From an uncultured bacterium (GTDB taxonomy: Bacteria > Pseudomonadota > Gammaproteobacteria > Burkholderiales > Burkholderiaceae_C), in assembly GCA_903928495.1 (NCBI GenBank), contig CAIYQZ010000034.1:100603-164602 (forward strand): a DNA stretch of 64,000 bases, given 5' to 3'. The position numbers and the translations under genes are program-made. The notes under the pieces are model-generated. The model ran no database searches. It was given only the letters and a program-made list of their open reading frames with translations, and had not been told where the DNA came from. Below are positions 37,871 through 46,023 of this stretch, piece after piece. Each line of letters starts with the position of its first letter. Position 1 is the stretch's first letter.

Positions 37871-39075
37871 GCTTGCTCTGCCAGAAACTGTTTGATCTGT
37901 GGCACCAGGATGGCGACGATTTCGTCGGCCTCGGCCACGCTGAGGATGAGCGGTGGCACCAGACGCACCACGCTGTCAGCCGTCACGGACAGCATCAGCC
38001 CCGCATCGGCACAGCGCTGCAACAGCACGCCGCAGGGACGATCCAGCTCCACGCCCAGCATCAGGCCTTGCCCGCGCACGTCCTTCACACCTTGCACGCC
38101 CAAAAGGTGGGTGGCCAGGGCGGTTTTCAGGTGCGTGCCCACTTTGGCCGCGTGGGCCATCAGGTCGGTTTCTTCCATGATGCGCAGGGTTTCCACCCCG
38201 GCACGCATGGCCAGCGGATTGCCACCGAACGTGGTGCCGTGGTTGCCTGGCTGGAAAATATTGGCAGCCTTGGGGCCTGCCACCACCGCGCCAATGGGCA
38301 CGCCCGAGCCCAAGCCCTTGGCCAGTGGCATCACGTCGGGCACGATGCCCGCCCACTGGTGGGCAAACCACTTGCCGGTGCGGCCAACGCCGCACTGCAC
38401 TTCGTCAATCATCAGCAGCCAGTCGCGTTCGTCGCACAGGGCGCGCAGTTGCTGCATGAATTCCACCGTCATGGGGTGGATGCCGCCTTCGCCCTGGATG
38501 GCCTCGAAAAACACCGCAGTGATGTTGGCGTTGCCCTCGGTCAGCTTGCGCACGGCGGCGATGTCGTTGCGAGGCACGCGCACAAACCCTTCCACCAGCG
38601 GGCCAAAGCCCACATGGATTTTGGGGTTGGCCGTGGCGCTCAGCGTGGCAATGCTGCGGCCATGGAAGGCACCTTCAAACACCACCACCTCGGGCCGGTC
38701 AATGCCTTTGTCATGACCAAATTTGCGCGCCAGCTTCAGCGCGGCTTCGTTGGCTTCCAGTCCGGTGGAGCAGAAGAACACATTGGTCATGCCTGACAGC
38801 TCCACCAGCTTGGCCGCCAGGGTCTCCTGCAGCGTCAAGTGGTAGTAGTTGCTGCTGTGGATGAGCTTGCTCACCTGGTCTTGCAGGGCAGCCACGAGCT
38901 GCGGGTGGCCGTGGCCCAGGGTGTTGACGGCAATGCCGCCCAGGCCGTCCAGGTATTCCTTGCCATTCACGTCCCAGACGCGGCAGCCTCGGCCATGGGA
39001 CAGCGCCAGGGGCAGGCGCCCGTAGGTGTTCATCACATGGGGGGAAGCGGCGGCAATCGGGGTCGCGGCGGTCAT
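37867..39075 (-). CDS. argD: acetylornithine aminotransferase
   Basis: PLP transaminase of arginine (and often lysine) synthesis. 402 residues with the PLP-associated DEVQCGVGRTGKWFAHQ, the N-terminal NTYGRLPLALSHGRG and FHGRSIATLSATANPK. The conserved PLP lysine lies in PLAKGLGSGVPIGAV. Preceded by a leader containing a terminator-like hairpin and a short ORF. Confidence 0.97.
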   Translation of the reverse strand: MTAATPIAAASPHVMNTYGRLPLALSHGRGCRVWDVNGKEYLDGLGGIAVNTLGHGHPQLVAALQDQVSKLIHSSNYYHLTLQETLAAKLVELSGMTNVFFCSTGLEANEAALKLARKFGHDKGIDRPEVVVFEGAFHGRSIATLSATANPKIHVGFGPLVEGFVRVPRNDIAAVRKLTEGNANITAVFFEAIQGEGGIHPMTVEFMQQLRALCDERDWLLMIDEVQCGVGRTGKWFAHQWAGIVPDVMPLAKGLGSGVPIGAVVAGPKAANIFQPGNHGTTFGGNPLAMRAGVETLRIMEETDLMAHAAKVGTHLKTALATHLLGVQGVKDVRGQGLMLGVELDRPCGVLLQRCADAGLMLSVTADSVVRLVPPLILSVAEADEIVAILVPQIKQFLAEQA

Positions 39076-39107
39076 GGCAAAACTCCAGTCAGTGGGTCAA
39101 GGGGCTC

Positions 39108-39141
39108 AAAAAATAAAACGGCTCAACGTGGGGTTGAGCCG
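39108..39141 (-). terminator. terminator-like hairpin in argD leader (possible attenuator)
   Basis: On the minus strand: CGGCTCAAC, loop CCCAC, GTTGAGCCG, then TTTTATTTTTT. A classic intrinsic terminator with its U-run about 33 nt before the argD start. No gene upstream on the same strand ends here (the next, rpsT, ends about 680 bp away behind its own terminator), so attenuation of argDF is possible. Function inferred. Confidence 0.65.
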
Positions 39142-39197
39142 CTGAACGCGAATTTTAGGCCCAGAGATTGCTTGGCTTTTGTGACAGCCGTTTGCAT
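39123..39197 (-). CDS. 24-codon leader ORF upstream of argD
   Basis: ATG to TGA, 24 codons, reading MQTAVTKAKQSLGLKF and ending STPR; the stop codon falls inside the second arm of the leader hairpin and the last sense codon is Arg (CGT). There is no convincing ribosome site. Such an arrangement would let a stalled ribosome open the terminator, but chance is a real alternative. Confidence 0.25.
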   Translation of the reverse strand: MQTAVTKAKQSLGLKFAFSGSTPR

Positions 39198-39228
39198 GGT
39201 CTTGCAGAGGCTGCGTCAGGTGCTCAAG

Positions 39229-39240
39229 TCTTATATAAGA
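39229..39240. promoter_or_regulatory. second copy of TCTTATATAAGA
   Basis: Exact match to the 12-bp palindrome found in front of gntR (17011), here with a G on the left (GTCTTATATAAGA). It lies between divergent argD and the DUF3579 gene, about 85 bp before the latter. Possible second target of the GntR regulator; an AT-rich -10 region shared by chance is the alternative. Confidence 0.4.
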
Positions 39241-39325
39241 TAGAATACTTGTGCGGTGCAGCAACGGGCGATCCCCCTGCCAGCCGACGGTCACAACGAC
39301 TCCAAAAACAGAGAGCCAAGCACCC

Positions 39326-39646
39326 ATGGTCTCCAGCACATCAAAGCAGGTGTTCATACAGGGCGTCACGCACAGTGGCCGCACTTTTCGACCCAGCGAC
39401 TGGGCAGAGCGCCTGGCCGGCGTCATGAGTCCCTTTCGCCCAGGCGGCGCAAAGCCCGGCAGCCACCTGAGCTATTCGCCATGGTGCATTCCCACCACCC
39501 TCGGGTCTGTCAAATGCGTCATCGTCCACCACGACATGCGCGACGCTGAACCCATGGCCTGGGACTTCTGCATGAACTTTGCCCGTGACAACGACCTGCA
39601 GGTGGTGGAAGCCTGCCTGTTGCCCGACCCACCGGCGAAGACCTGA
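39326..39646 (+). CDS. DUF3579 family protein
   Basis: 106 residues from the ATG at 39326 (an upstream in-frame ATG at 39251 gives a non-conserved extension). Conserved features of this betaproteobacterial family: SKQVFIQGVTHSGRTFRPSDWAERL is the N-terminal block (quoted in part as TFRPSDWAERLAG), then LSYSPWCIPTTLG and VKCVIVHHDM. Function unknown. Faces rpsT and shares a bidirectional terminator with it. Confidence 0.85.
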   Translation: MVSSTSKQVFIQGVTHSGRTFRPSDWAERLAGVMSPFRPGGAKPGSHLSYSPWCIPTTLGSVKCVIVHHDMRDAEPMAWDFCMNFARDNDLQVVEACLLPDPPAKT

Positions 39647-39677
39647 ACCTCCGCCCTATCAAACCGTTGACCCAAAG

Positions 39678-39716
39678 AAAAAACCGCCCGGTGTGAACCG
39701 GGCGGTTTTCCTTTTT
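39678..39716. terminator. bidirectional intrinsic terminator (DUF3579 gene / rpsT)
   Basis: 13-bp perfect stem AAAACCGCCCGGT / ACCGGGCGGTTTT with a GTGA loop, A-run on the left and TTTTCCTTTTTTT on the right. Between convergent genes, working in both directions. Confidence 0.93.
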
Positions 39717-39820
39717 TTGCTGGCAGCGCACCGTTTCAAACGGCGGTGTGAGGGGCTTTTGCCGCCCACACCGGGCTGGGTGGCACCAGGCAACAATGCC
39801 TGTGTGCCGGGTGTGCCTGT

Positions 39821-40126
39821 TTAAGCAGCGGCGGCTGCGGTGTTCAGGGCTTTGACCTGAGCGCTCAGACGGCTCTTGTCGCGAGCAGCCTTGTGTTTGT
39901 GGAAGATGCCCTTGTCGGACACAGCGTCGACCACGGATTGCATCTTGGCGAAGGCTTCGGTGGCCTTGGCTTTGTCGCCGGTCAGCAGGGCTTTTTCAAC
40001 GTTCTTCACGAACGTGCGGTACTTGGAACGCAGCGAGGTGTTGGCGGCGTTCAGTTTCACGTCCTGGCGGGAGCGCTTACGGCCGGATGCCAGACGGGGG
40101 TTCTTTTTCTTGGGCTTGGTTGCCAT
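39821..40126 (-). CDS. rpsT: 30S ribosomal protein S20
   Basis: Primary 16S rRNA-binding protein of the small subunit. 101 residues, very basic, starting [18 protein letters not shown] with the family block [17 protein letters not shown] and [15 protein letters not shown]. The Ala-rich C-terminal tail (NTAAAAA) is slightly longer than in E. coli. Divergent from murJ, with 81 bp between. Confidence 0.97.
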   Translation of the reverse strand: MATKPKKKNPRLASGRKRSRQDVKLNAANTSLRSKYRTFVKNVEKALLTGDKAKATEAFAKMQSVVDAVSDKGIFHKHKAARDKSRLSAQVKALNTAAAAA

Positions 40127-40207
40127 GTTTCAGTGTCCTAGATGGTTTGGGATGTTGCCAGCAAAGCCCGCGATTATAACTGTTCACCCTCCCGTACACT
40201 GCCTGCT

Positions 40208-41779
40208 GTGAACCTGTTCAAAGCCGCCTCCGTTATTTCACTGCTCACCCTGGCCTCGCGCATCACCGGTCTGGTGAGGCAGTTGCTGATGGCCGCCATG
40301 TTCGGGGCCAGCCCGCTGACCGATGCATTCAACGTGGCGTTTCGCATTCCCAACATGTTCCGCCGCCTGTTTGCCGAGGGCGCTTTCAGTCAGGCGTTTG
40401 TGCCCGTGTTGGCCGGCCTCAGGCAAAAAGAGGGCGACGATGCCACCAAGGTGCTGATCGACCAGATTGCCACCGTGTTGGCCTGGGCGCTGACCGCCAC
40501 CTGCGTGGCGGGCGTGTTGGCCGCACCATGGCTGGTGTGGGCCATGGCCAGCGGCCTGAAACAAAGCCCTGAAGGCTTTGATGCTGCGGTCGTCATGACG
40601 CGCTGGATGTTTCCGTACATCGGCTTCATGTCGCTGGTGGCGCTGGCAGCCGGCATTCTGAACACCTGGAAGCGTTTTGCCGTGCCCGCCGCCACGCCGG
40701 TGCTGCTGAACCTCTGCATGATTGCGGCCGCCCTGTGGGGCGCGCCCTGGTTCAAAACCATGGGTGTGGAGCCCATATACGCCATGGTGGTGGGGGTGAT
40801 GGCCGGGGGCGCATTGCAGTTGGGTGTGCAGATTCCGGCCCTGAAGAAGCTGGGCTTGTTGCCCCGAATCAGCCTGCGCTGGAGCGGGCTGGTGGCGGCG
40901 TGGAACCACCCTGGCACACGCAACGTCACGCGGTTGATGTTGCCTGCATTGCTGGGTGTCAGCGTGGCGCAGGTGTCGCTGCTCATCAACACGCAAATTG
41001 CGTCGCACCTGGTGGCGGGCAGTGTGAGCTGGCTGTCGTATGCCGATTTGCTCATGGAATTTCCCACCGCCATGCTGGGGGTGGCGCTGGGCGCGGTACT
41101 GCTGCCGCAACTGGCTGCCGCCCGCGCGGCCGACGACACCGAGCGTTACAGCGGCTTGCTGGACTGGGGCCTGCGGCTGGTGGTGCTGCTGGCCGTGCCG
41201 TGCGCGGTGGCGCTGCTCACGTTTGCCAAACCGCTGGTGGCCGTGCTGTACCACTACGGCGCGTTCAAGGCGCATGACGTGCACCAGACGGCTCTCGCCC
41301 TCACAGGCTACGGCGTGGGGCTTCTCGGGCTGGTGGCCATCAAGGTGCTGGCCCCGGGCTACTACGCCAGCCAGAACATTAAAACGCCCGTGATGATTGC
41401 TGTCGTGGTGCTGGTGCTGACGCAGTTGTTGAACTTGGTGCTGGTGCCCGAGCTGGCACATGCCGGGCTGGCGCTGTCCATAGGCATTGGCGCCATGGTC
41501 AACGCACTGTGGCTGCTGGTGGGCCTGGTGCGCCGGGGTGCTTACCGCCCGGGCCCAGGCTGGGCGCGGTTTGGGCTGCAGGTGGTGGCGGCCAGCGCCT
41601 TGCTGGCGGTGTTCCTGACGTGGGCTGCCAACCGGGTGGACTGGGTGGCCATGGGAGACGCTGCTTTCAAGCGAATTGGGCTTCTGGCGCTTGTCCTGAT
41701 TGCATCGGGTGCTATTTATTTCGTTTCGCTGGCAGCCAGTGGGGTCAAACTGAAGCAGTTTGCCCGCCGTGCTGGCTGA
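40208..41779 (+). CDS. murJ: lipid II flippase MurJ
   Basis: Flips lipid II across the inner membrane. 523 residues from the GTG at 40208 (MNLFKAASVISLLTLASRITG), 14 predicted membrane helices, the MOP-superfamily start GLVRQLLMAAMFG and AFNVAFRIPNMFRRLFAEGA with the essential Arg/Asp residues. The longer open frame from 40142 runs into the promoter region. Residues about 486-505, in the last helix region, are encoded by a copy of the dispersed repeat. Confidence 0.95.
   Translation: MNLFKAASVISLLTLASRITGLVRQLLMAAMFGASPLTDAFNVAFRIPNMFRRLFAEGAFSQAFVPVLAGLRQKEGDDATKVLIDQIATVLAWALTATCVAGVLAAPWLVWAMASGLKQSPEGFDAAVVMTRWMFPYIGFMSLVALAAGILNTWKRFAVPAATPVLLNLCMIAAALWGAPWFKTMGVEPIYAMVVGVMAGGALQLGVQIPALKKLGLLPRISLRWSGLVAAWNHPGTRNVTRLMLPALLGVSVAQVSLLINTQIASHLVAGSVSWLSYADLLMEFPTAMLGVALGAVLLPQLAAARAADDTERYSGLLDWGLRLVVLLAVPCAVALLTFAKPLVAVLYHYGAFKAHDVHQTALALTGYGVGLLGLVAIKVLAPGYYASQNIKTPVMIAVVVLVLTQLLNLVLVPELAHAGLALSIGIGAMVNALWLLVGLVRRGAYRPGPGWARFGLQVVAASALLAVFLTWAANRVDWVAMGDAAFKRIGLLALVLIASGAIYFVSLAASGVKLKQFARRAG
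41665..41722 (-). repeat. dispersed ~55-bp repeat, copy 5, inside murJ coding sequence
   Basis: Reverse-orientation copy: TTTCAAGCGAATTGGGC, the core TCTGGCGCTTGTCC and GGTGCTATTTATTTC on the plus strand. It is read in frame as part of the C-terminal helix of MurJ (FKRIGLLALVLIASGAIYF). Match to other copies is clear in the TTTCAAGC end and GCGCTTGTC core. Confidence 0.7.
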
Positions 41780-41799
41780 ATGTGCGTTAATTTGCAGCC

Positions 41800-42645
41800 A
41801 TGAATTTGCCCTTTGCCGCACCGTCTGCGCTGGAGTACTTCTCGGCTCTGGTGGAAGATGACGACCACTTTCCGCTGCTGGAGGCTGCGGCCAGCCTTGC
41901 GCAGGACGAGTACCCCGAGGTGGACGTGCAACAGGTGCTGGGTGACGTGGACCAGTTGCTGGCCCGTGTGCGCCGCCGCCTGCCGGAAGACGCACCCGCC
42001 ATCCAGCGCTTGCGCGCCCTGAGCCAGTTTTTCTACCGCGACATGGGTTTTGGCGGCAACGTCAACGATTACTACGACCCTGACAACAGCCACCTGAACG
42101 TGGTGCTGCGCACACGCAAGGGCATTCCCATCAGCCTGGCGGTGCTCTGGCTGGAGCTGGCCCAGGGCCTTCGGCTGGAGTGCTGCGGCGTGGGTTTTCC
42201 GGGGCACTTCATGGTGAAGGTGACGTTGCCCGAAGGCCAGGTGGTCATTGACCCGTTCAACGGCCAGTCGCTCAGCCGCGAAGAACTCATGGAGCGGCTG
42301 GAGCCTTTTCAGCGCGCGCGTGGTCTGGTGGGCGAGTTTGAAGTGCCCCTGGGCCTGTACCTGCAACCCTGCCCCTCACGCGACATCGTGGCGCGCATGT
42401 TGCACAACCTCAAAGAAATCCACCGCACCTCCGAAGACTGGCCGCGCCTGCTGGCCGTGCAGGAGCGCCTGGTGCGCCTGCTGCCTGACGTGTGGGACGA
42501 GCGCCGAGACCGTGGGCTGGTGCTGGCTGAACTGGGCGAGAACGTGCGCGCAGCCCAAGACCTGACCGATTACCTGGTGCGCCAGCCCGAGGCCACCGAT
42601 CACGCTGCCATCAGCGCACGGCTGGGCGAACTCCGTCAGGACTGA
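41800..42645 (+). CDS. SirB1 family protein (transglutaminase-like and TPR)
   Basis: 281 residues: an N-terminal transglutaminase-like SirB1 domain with DYYDPDNSHLNVVLRTRKG, PISLAVLWLELA and the GFPGHFMVKV motif, then C-terminal TPR-like helices (LVLAELGENVRAAQDLTDYL). Thought not to be an active protease because a full Cys-His-Asp set is not evident here. Function unknown. It starts 20 bp after murJ; its 3' end overlaps the convergent glxA-type gene by 10 bp. Confidence 0.88.
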   Translation: MNLPFAAPSALEYFSALVEDDDHFPLLEAAASLAQDEYPEVDVQQVLGDVDQLLARVRRRLPEDAPAIQRLRALSQFFYRDMGFGGNVNDYYDPDNSHLNVVLRTRKGIPISLAVLWLELAQGLRLECCGVGFPGHFMVKVTLPEGQVVIDPFNGQSLSREELMERLEPFQRARGLVGEFEVPLGLYLQPCPSRDIVARMLHNLKEIHRTSEDWPRLLAVQERLVRLLPDVWDERRDRGLVLAELGENVRAAQDLTDYLVRQPEATDHAAISARLGELRQD

Positions 42646-43664
42646 AGGGCCGTGGCAGACCCGGCGTGCCTCGCGCCATGCGGGGTGCCCGGTTTGCCTG
42701 ACAGTTTCCAGGTGCGCCGCAATTGCAGGTCTGAGGCAAAACCCGCCAACTCAGCGGCCTGGCCGACCGTGTGGCCACTGCGCAGTGCTGCCTCCGCCAC
42801 ATCCAGCCTGATGCGCTGCACATACTGCAACGGTGCCACACCCGCGTGAACCTGGAACAACCTGGCGAGGTGCCGTGGTGACATGCACGCCACATCGGCC
42901 ATGTGTTCCAAATTCCAATGTGTTTGGGGAGACTGGCTGACTGCGTCCTGCACGCGGTGCAAGCCGGGTTGCAAATGGTTGCGGTGACACAGAAACGGTG
43001 ACAGCTCGGGATCGTGGGGTCCACGGCGCAAAGCCACCACCAGCGTTTGAGCCACCTGGGCCGCCACTGCTGGGCCACACACCCCGCTGACGCGGTGAAG
43101 CATCAGGTCAATGCCCGTGGTCACGCCAGCGCTGCTGCACACAGGTCCGTCGGTCACAAACACGCGGTTTGCCTGCACCCGACATGTTCGGTCCGCCTGC
43201 CGCAATTCATCCAGGTGCTGGTGGTGGGTGGTGGCTTCGCGCCCCGACAGCAGGCCCGCATGTGCAGCCAGCACGGCGCCCGCACACACCGTGACCAGTT
43301 CGAGGTGGCCCGCAACCAGACGCAGGCCGCGCAGCCAGTGCAGCGTGGCCAGTGCCGTCGGTGTGTCGGTGCGCATGCGATCTCCTGGTTCACCCACCAG
43401 CACCACCCATGTGACGTGCGTGCTGGCAGCGGACATGTCTGGCAGCGGGGCCACACCCGTCAGCTGCACACCCACCGAGGAGACGGGGCTGACCTCAGGT
43501 CCGACAAACTCCATGGCAAAACGGGGTGCTTGGCCCATGCCCTCCAGAACGCTGTTGGTGCAGCGCAGCACCTCGGCGGGACCCGCCCAGTCCAGCGTCA
43601 GGCTGTGGGGCAGCAGCACAAACAGCACGCGGCAAGTGGATGGGGTGTTCATCGTGCGGGTCAT
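42636..43664 (-). CDS. GlxA-type transcriptional regulator (DJ-1/PfpI plus AraC HTH)
   Basis: 342 residues. N-terminal DJ-1/PfpI-like domain (VLFVLLPHSLTLDWAGPAEV, ELVTVCAGAVLAAHAGLLSG) and C-terminal AraC double HTH (LEHMADVACMSPRHLARLFQ, VAEAALRSGHTVGQAAELAG). Such regulators control metabolic genes nearby. The ATG at 43664 overlaps the stop of the DJ-1 gene as ATGA; an alternative ATG at 43652 is possible. Last gene of a three-gene operon. Confidence 0.9.
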   Translation of the reverse strand: MTRTMNTPSTCRVLFVLLPHSLTLDWAGPAEVLRCTNSVLEGMGQAPRFAMEFVGPEVSPVSSVGVQLTGVAPLPDMSAASTHVTWVVLVGEPGDRMRTDTPTALATLHWLRGLRLVAGHLELVTVCAGAVLAAHAGLLSGREATTHHQHLDELRQADRTCRVQANRVFVTDGPVCSSAGVTTGIDLMLHRVSGVCGPAVAAQVAQTLVVALRRGPHDPELSPFLCHRNHLQPGLHRVQDAVSQSPQTHWNLEHMADVACMSPRHLARLFQVHAGVAPLQYVQRIRLDVAEAALRSGHTVGQAAELAGFASDLQLRRTWKLSGKPGTPHGARHAGSATALQS

Positions 43665-44362
43665 GCTGGTGCTGTGTAGCTGTATTCCATTTGATGGGCC
43701 GTGCGCGCAGCCAGTAACTGACCGTCCAGCCCCAGCGCGCAGGCCATGTTAGCCACCAGGTGAAGGCTCATGTCGATGCCTGCGCTGATGCCCGCCGAGG
43801 TGGTGATACGCCCGCCGTCTGTTGCCACCCAGCGCACGCCGCTTTGAACTTGCAGCGCGGGGAACTGGCGTTGTAAGTCGGCCTGGTCTTCCCAGTGCGT
43901 GGTCACAGGCTGTTCGGTCAGCACGCCCGCGGCAGCCAGCACAAATGCACCTGTGCAGACCGAGGCTGTCCAGCGGCTGGCCGCGTGCATGCGCTGCACC
44001 CAGGCCAGGGTATCGGGGCAGGCTTGCGCCCCGTTCACCACCCCACCGGGCACCAGCAGCAAGTCGGCCTGAAAGGATGCGGCAAAGTCGGCATCGGGCA
44101 ACACGCGCATGCCGGCGCGGGCCTGTACCGCACCGAGTGTGCGTGCGACACATTTCACGTCGAAAAGAGGCTTGCCGCTTGTTGGATATGAAAAGTTTGC
44201 TCCTTCTTTGGAATTGTTCAGTTTGGCATGCACTCGGCTGGCGGTGGTGAACACCTCGAACGGCCCGGCAAAGTCCAGGGCTTCCATGCCATCAAACGCC
44301 AGCAAGGCGATGGTCAACAGCGGCGTGGGTGACGTGGCTGGGTTGACTATGACCGCGCTCAT
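43661..44362 (-). CDS. DJ-1/PfpI family protein, isonitrile-hydratase-like
   Basis: 233 residues of a stand-alone DJ-1/PfpI domain. The nucleophile-elbow Cys lies in TASVCTGAFVLAAAG followed by VTTHWEDQADL, the pattern of isonitrile hydratase (InhA) and GlxA-like proteins. Starts MSAVIVNPATSPTPLLTIAL from the ATG at 44362; the frame continues further upstream but overlaps the hydrolase gene. Substrate not determinable. Coupled at both ends by 4-bp overlaps. Confidence 0.85.
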   Translation of the reverse strand: MSAVIVNPATSPTPLLTIALLAFDGMEALDFAGPFEVFTTASRVHAKLNNSKEGANFSYPTSGKPLFDVKCVARTLGAVQARAGMRVLPDADFAASFQADLLLVPGGVVNGAQACPDTLAWVQRMHAASRWTASVCTGAFVLAAAGVLTEQPVTTHWEDQADLQRQFPALQVQSGVRWVATDGGRITTSAGISAGIDMSLHLVANMACALGLDGQLLAARTAHQMEYSYTAPA

Positions 44363-44925
44363 GCGGCTTCCCCCATGCGGGCCAGTGCCTGCTCCACCGA
44401 GCACACGCAAGCAAACCGGTCTTGCAGCACTGTTGCCGTGCGCATGGCAATGTCGGCGGCAGACAGCAGCTTGCCGTCGGGCTGGATCATGTCGAAGGTC
44501 AGGGTGGCTTCCAGCACGAAGTCCACCTGCCAGCCCACATCGGATGCGTGGCGGGCAGTGGTTTCGCAGCACTGCTCGGTGCGGATGCCGCTGACCAGCA
44601 GCCGTTGCACGCCGTGCGCCGTCAGCCACACGTCCAGCCCGCTGCCCACCAATGCGCTGTGCCGGTGCTTGATGAACGTGGCTGCAGCCTCGAAGTGGGC
44701 AAGTCCCTCCAGCGGGCGCACATGGCCCGATGCGTTCGCAAACGGGTTGCTGGCCACCTCGGGGCCATCGCTGTGCAGCACCCGCACCACGGGCACGCCG
44801 GCCGTCACACACCCGGCAATCAGCGCGTTCTGCGCCATCAAGTAGGTCGGCAAAGCAACTTCCGAAAAGTAGGGCCGGTGCCGGAATGACTCCTGCACAT
44901 CGATCACCAACAGACAAGACTTCAT
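44359..44925 (-). CDS. cysteine hydrolase (isochorismatase-like superfamily)
   Basis: 188 residues from the ATG at 44925 (MKSCLLVIDVQESFRHRPYF). Isochorismatase-like fold: catalytic Asp in VIDVQESF, Lys in FIKHRHSAL and Cys in SGIRTEQCCETTARHA. Upstream longer reading (to 44997) lacks family similarity. First gene of the hydrolase / DJ-1 / GlxA operon. Nicotinamidase-like or amide hydrolase activity is possible but not assignable. Confidence 0.87.
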   Translation of the reverse strand: MKSCLLVIDVQESFRHRPYFSEVALPTYLMAQNALIAGCVTAGVPVVRVLHSDGPEVASNPFANASGHVRPLEGLAHFEAAATFIKHRHSALVGSGLDVWLTAHGVQRLLVSGIRTEQCCETTARHASDVGWQVDFVLEATLTFDMIQPDGKLLSAADIAMRTATVLQDRFACVCSVEQALARMGEAA

Positions 44926-45105
44926 GAACACACTCCTGATTGACAAGCCCTGATTTTTCAGCGGTTCGTGGTCATCGACCGTGGCGAAACCGGACAAGTA
45001 CAGATCAAATCAAGACATTGACGGTGTCCATGGTCATTGCAGCCCCGCCTGTTCGGTCGGGGGGTGTTCGAAAAGCTCGGTTGAGTGCAACTACAGTTTC
45101 ACGCC

Positions 45106-45981
45106 ATGACCTTGTTGCACCGCTACCAGCGCTTTGTCCCTTTTCTGGCCGTGCTCGGCTCCGTCACGGCGCTGGGCGTGGGCACGTCGTGGGCCAAGCA
45201 ATGGCTGTTTCCGCTGGTGGGGGCGCAGGGCACCACTGCCGTGCGGGTGGGCTTGTCGGCGCTGGTGCTGCTGGTGTTGTGGCGGCCCTGGCGCTGGCAG
45301 CTGCGGGCGGGCGATGCGCGTCCCATTGCGCTGTATGGCGCGGCACTGGGTGGCATGAACCTGTTGTTCTACATGTCGCTGCGCACGCTGCCATTCGGGC
45401 TCGCGGTGGCCATTGAGTTTGCCGGCCCGCTGGCCGTGGCCGTCTATTCCTCGCGCAGGGCCATTGATTTTGTCTGGGTGTTGCTGGCTGTCATCGGGCT
45501 GGGGCTGCTGTTGCCGTTGGGGGAACACAGTTTGAATGCCAGTGCGCTGGACCCTGTCGGTGTGGCCTACGCGCTGGGCGCGGCGCTGATGTGGGGCACC
45601 TACATCGTGTTTGGCAAGCGCGTGGGGCACCTGCACGCGGGGCAATCGGTCTCGTTGGGCTTGCTGGTGGCGGCAGTCGTAGTGGTGCCCGTGGGCGTGA
45701 TGCATGCGGGCGTAGCGCTGCTGTCGCCCGTTGTGCTGGGGGTGGGGCTGGCCGTGGCGGTGATGTCCAGCGCCATTCCCATTTCGCTGGAAATGATGGC
45801 GCTCAAGCGTCTGCCCAAAGCGGCGTTCGGCATCATGCTGAGCATGGAGCCTGCTGTTGCCGCCCTGCTGGCCATGGCCCTGCTGCAAGAGCACCTGAGC
45901 ACTGACCAGTGGCTGGCGATTGGCTTGATCGTGGCCGCTTCAATGGGGACGGCCGTCACGGCTGGCAAGCAGTCAGCCTGA
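45106..45981 (+). CDS. rhtA: EamA/RhtA family transporter
   Basis: 291 residues, about ten membrane helices, two EamA repeats. Typical blocks: TSWAKQWLFPLVGAQGTTAVR, SLRTLPFGLAVAIEFAGPL, GAALMWGTYIVFGKRVG and LEMMALKRLPKAAFGIMLSMEP (each cited in part). Resembles RhtA (threonine/homoserine exporter), in particular the IEFAGPLAVA segment. Divergent from the hydrolase operon; start MTLLHRYQRF at 45106 selected by family length. Confidence 0.83.
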   Translation: MTLLHRYQRFVPFLAVLGSVTALGVGTSWAKQWLFPLVGAQGTTAVRVGLSALVLLVLWRPWRWQLRAGDARPIALYGAALGGMNLLFYMSLRTLPFGLAVAIEFAGPLAVAVYSSRRAIDFVWVLLAVIGLGLLLPLGEHSLNASALDPVGVAYALGAALMWGTYIVFGKRVGHLHAGQSVSLGLLVAAVVVVPVGVMHAGVALLSPVVLGVGLAVAVMSSAIPISLEMMALKRLPKAAFGIMLSMEPAVAALLAMALLQEHLSTDQWLAIGLIVAASMGTAVTAGKQSA

Positions 45982-46023
45982 TGCGAGAGGGTGCCAGACG
46001 GGGCAGACAAGCTGGGCCAGCGC

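Noticed and set aside
40238..41995. 585-codon minus-strand ORF opposite murJ
   Set aside because: Antisense shadow; Gln/His/Arg-rich low-complexity translation.
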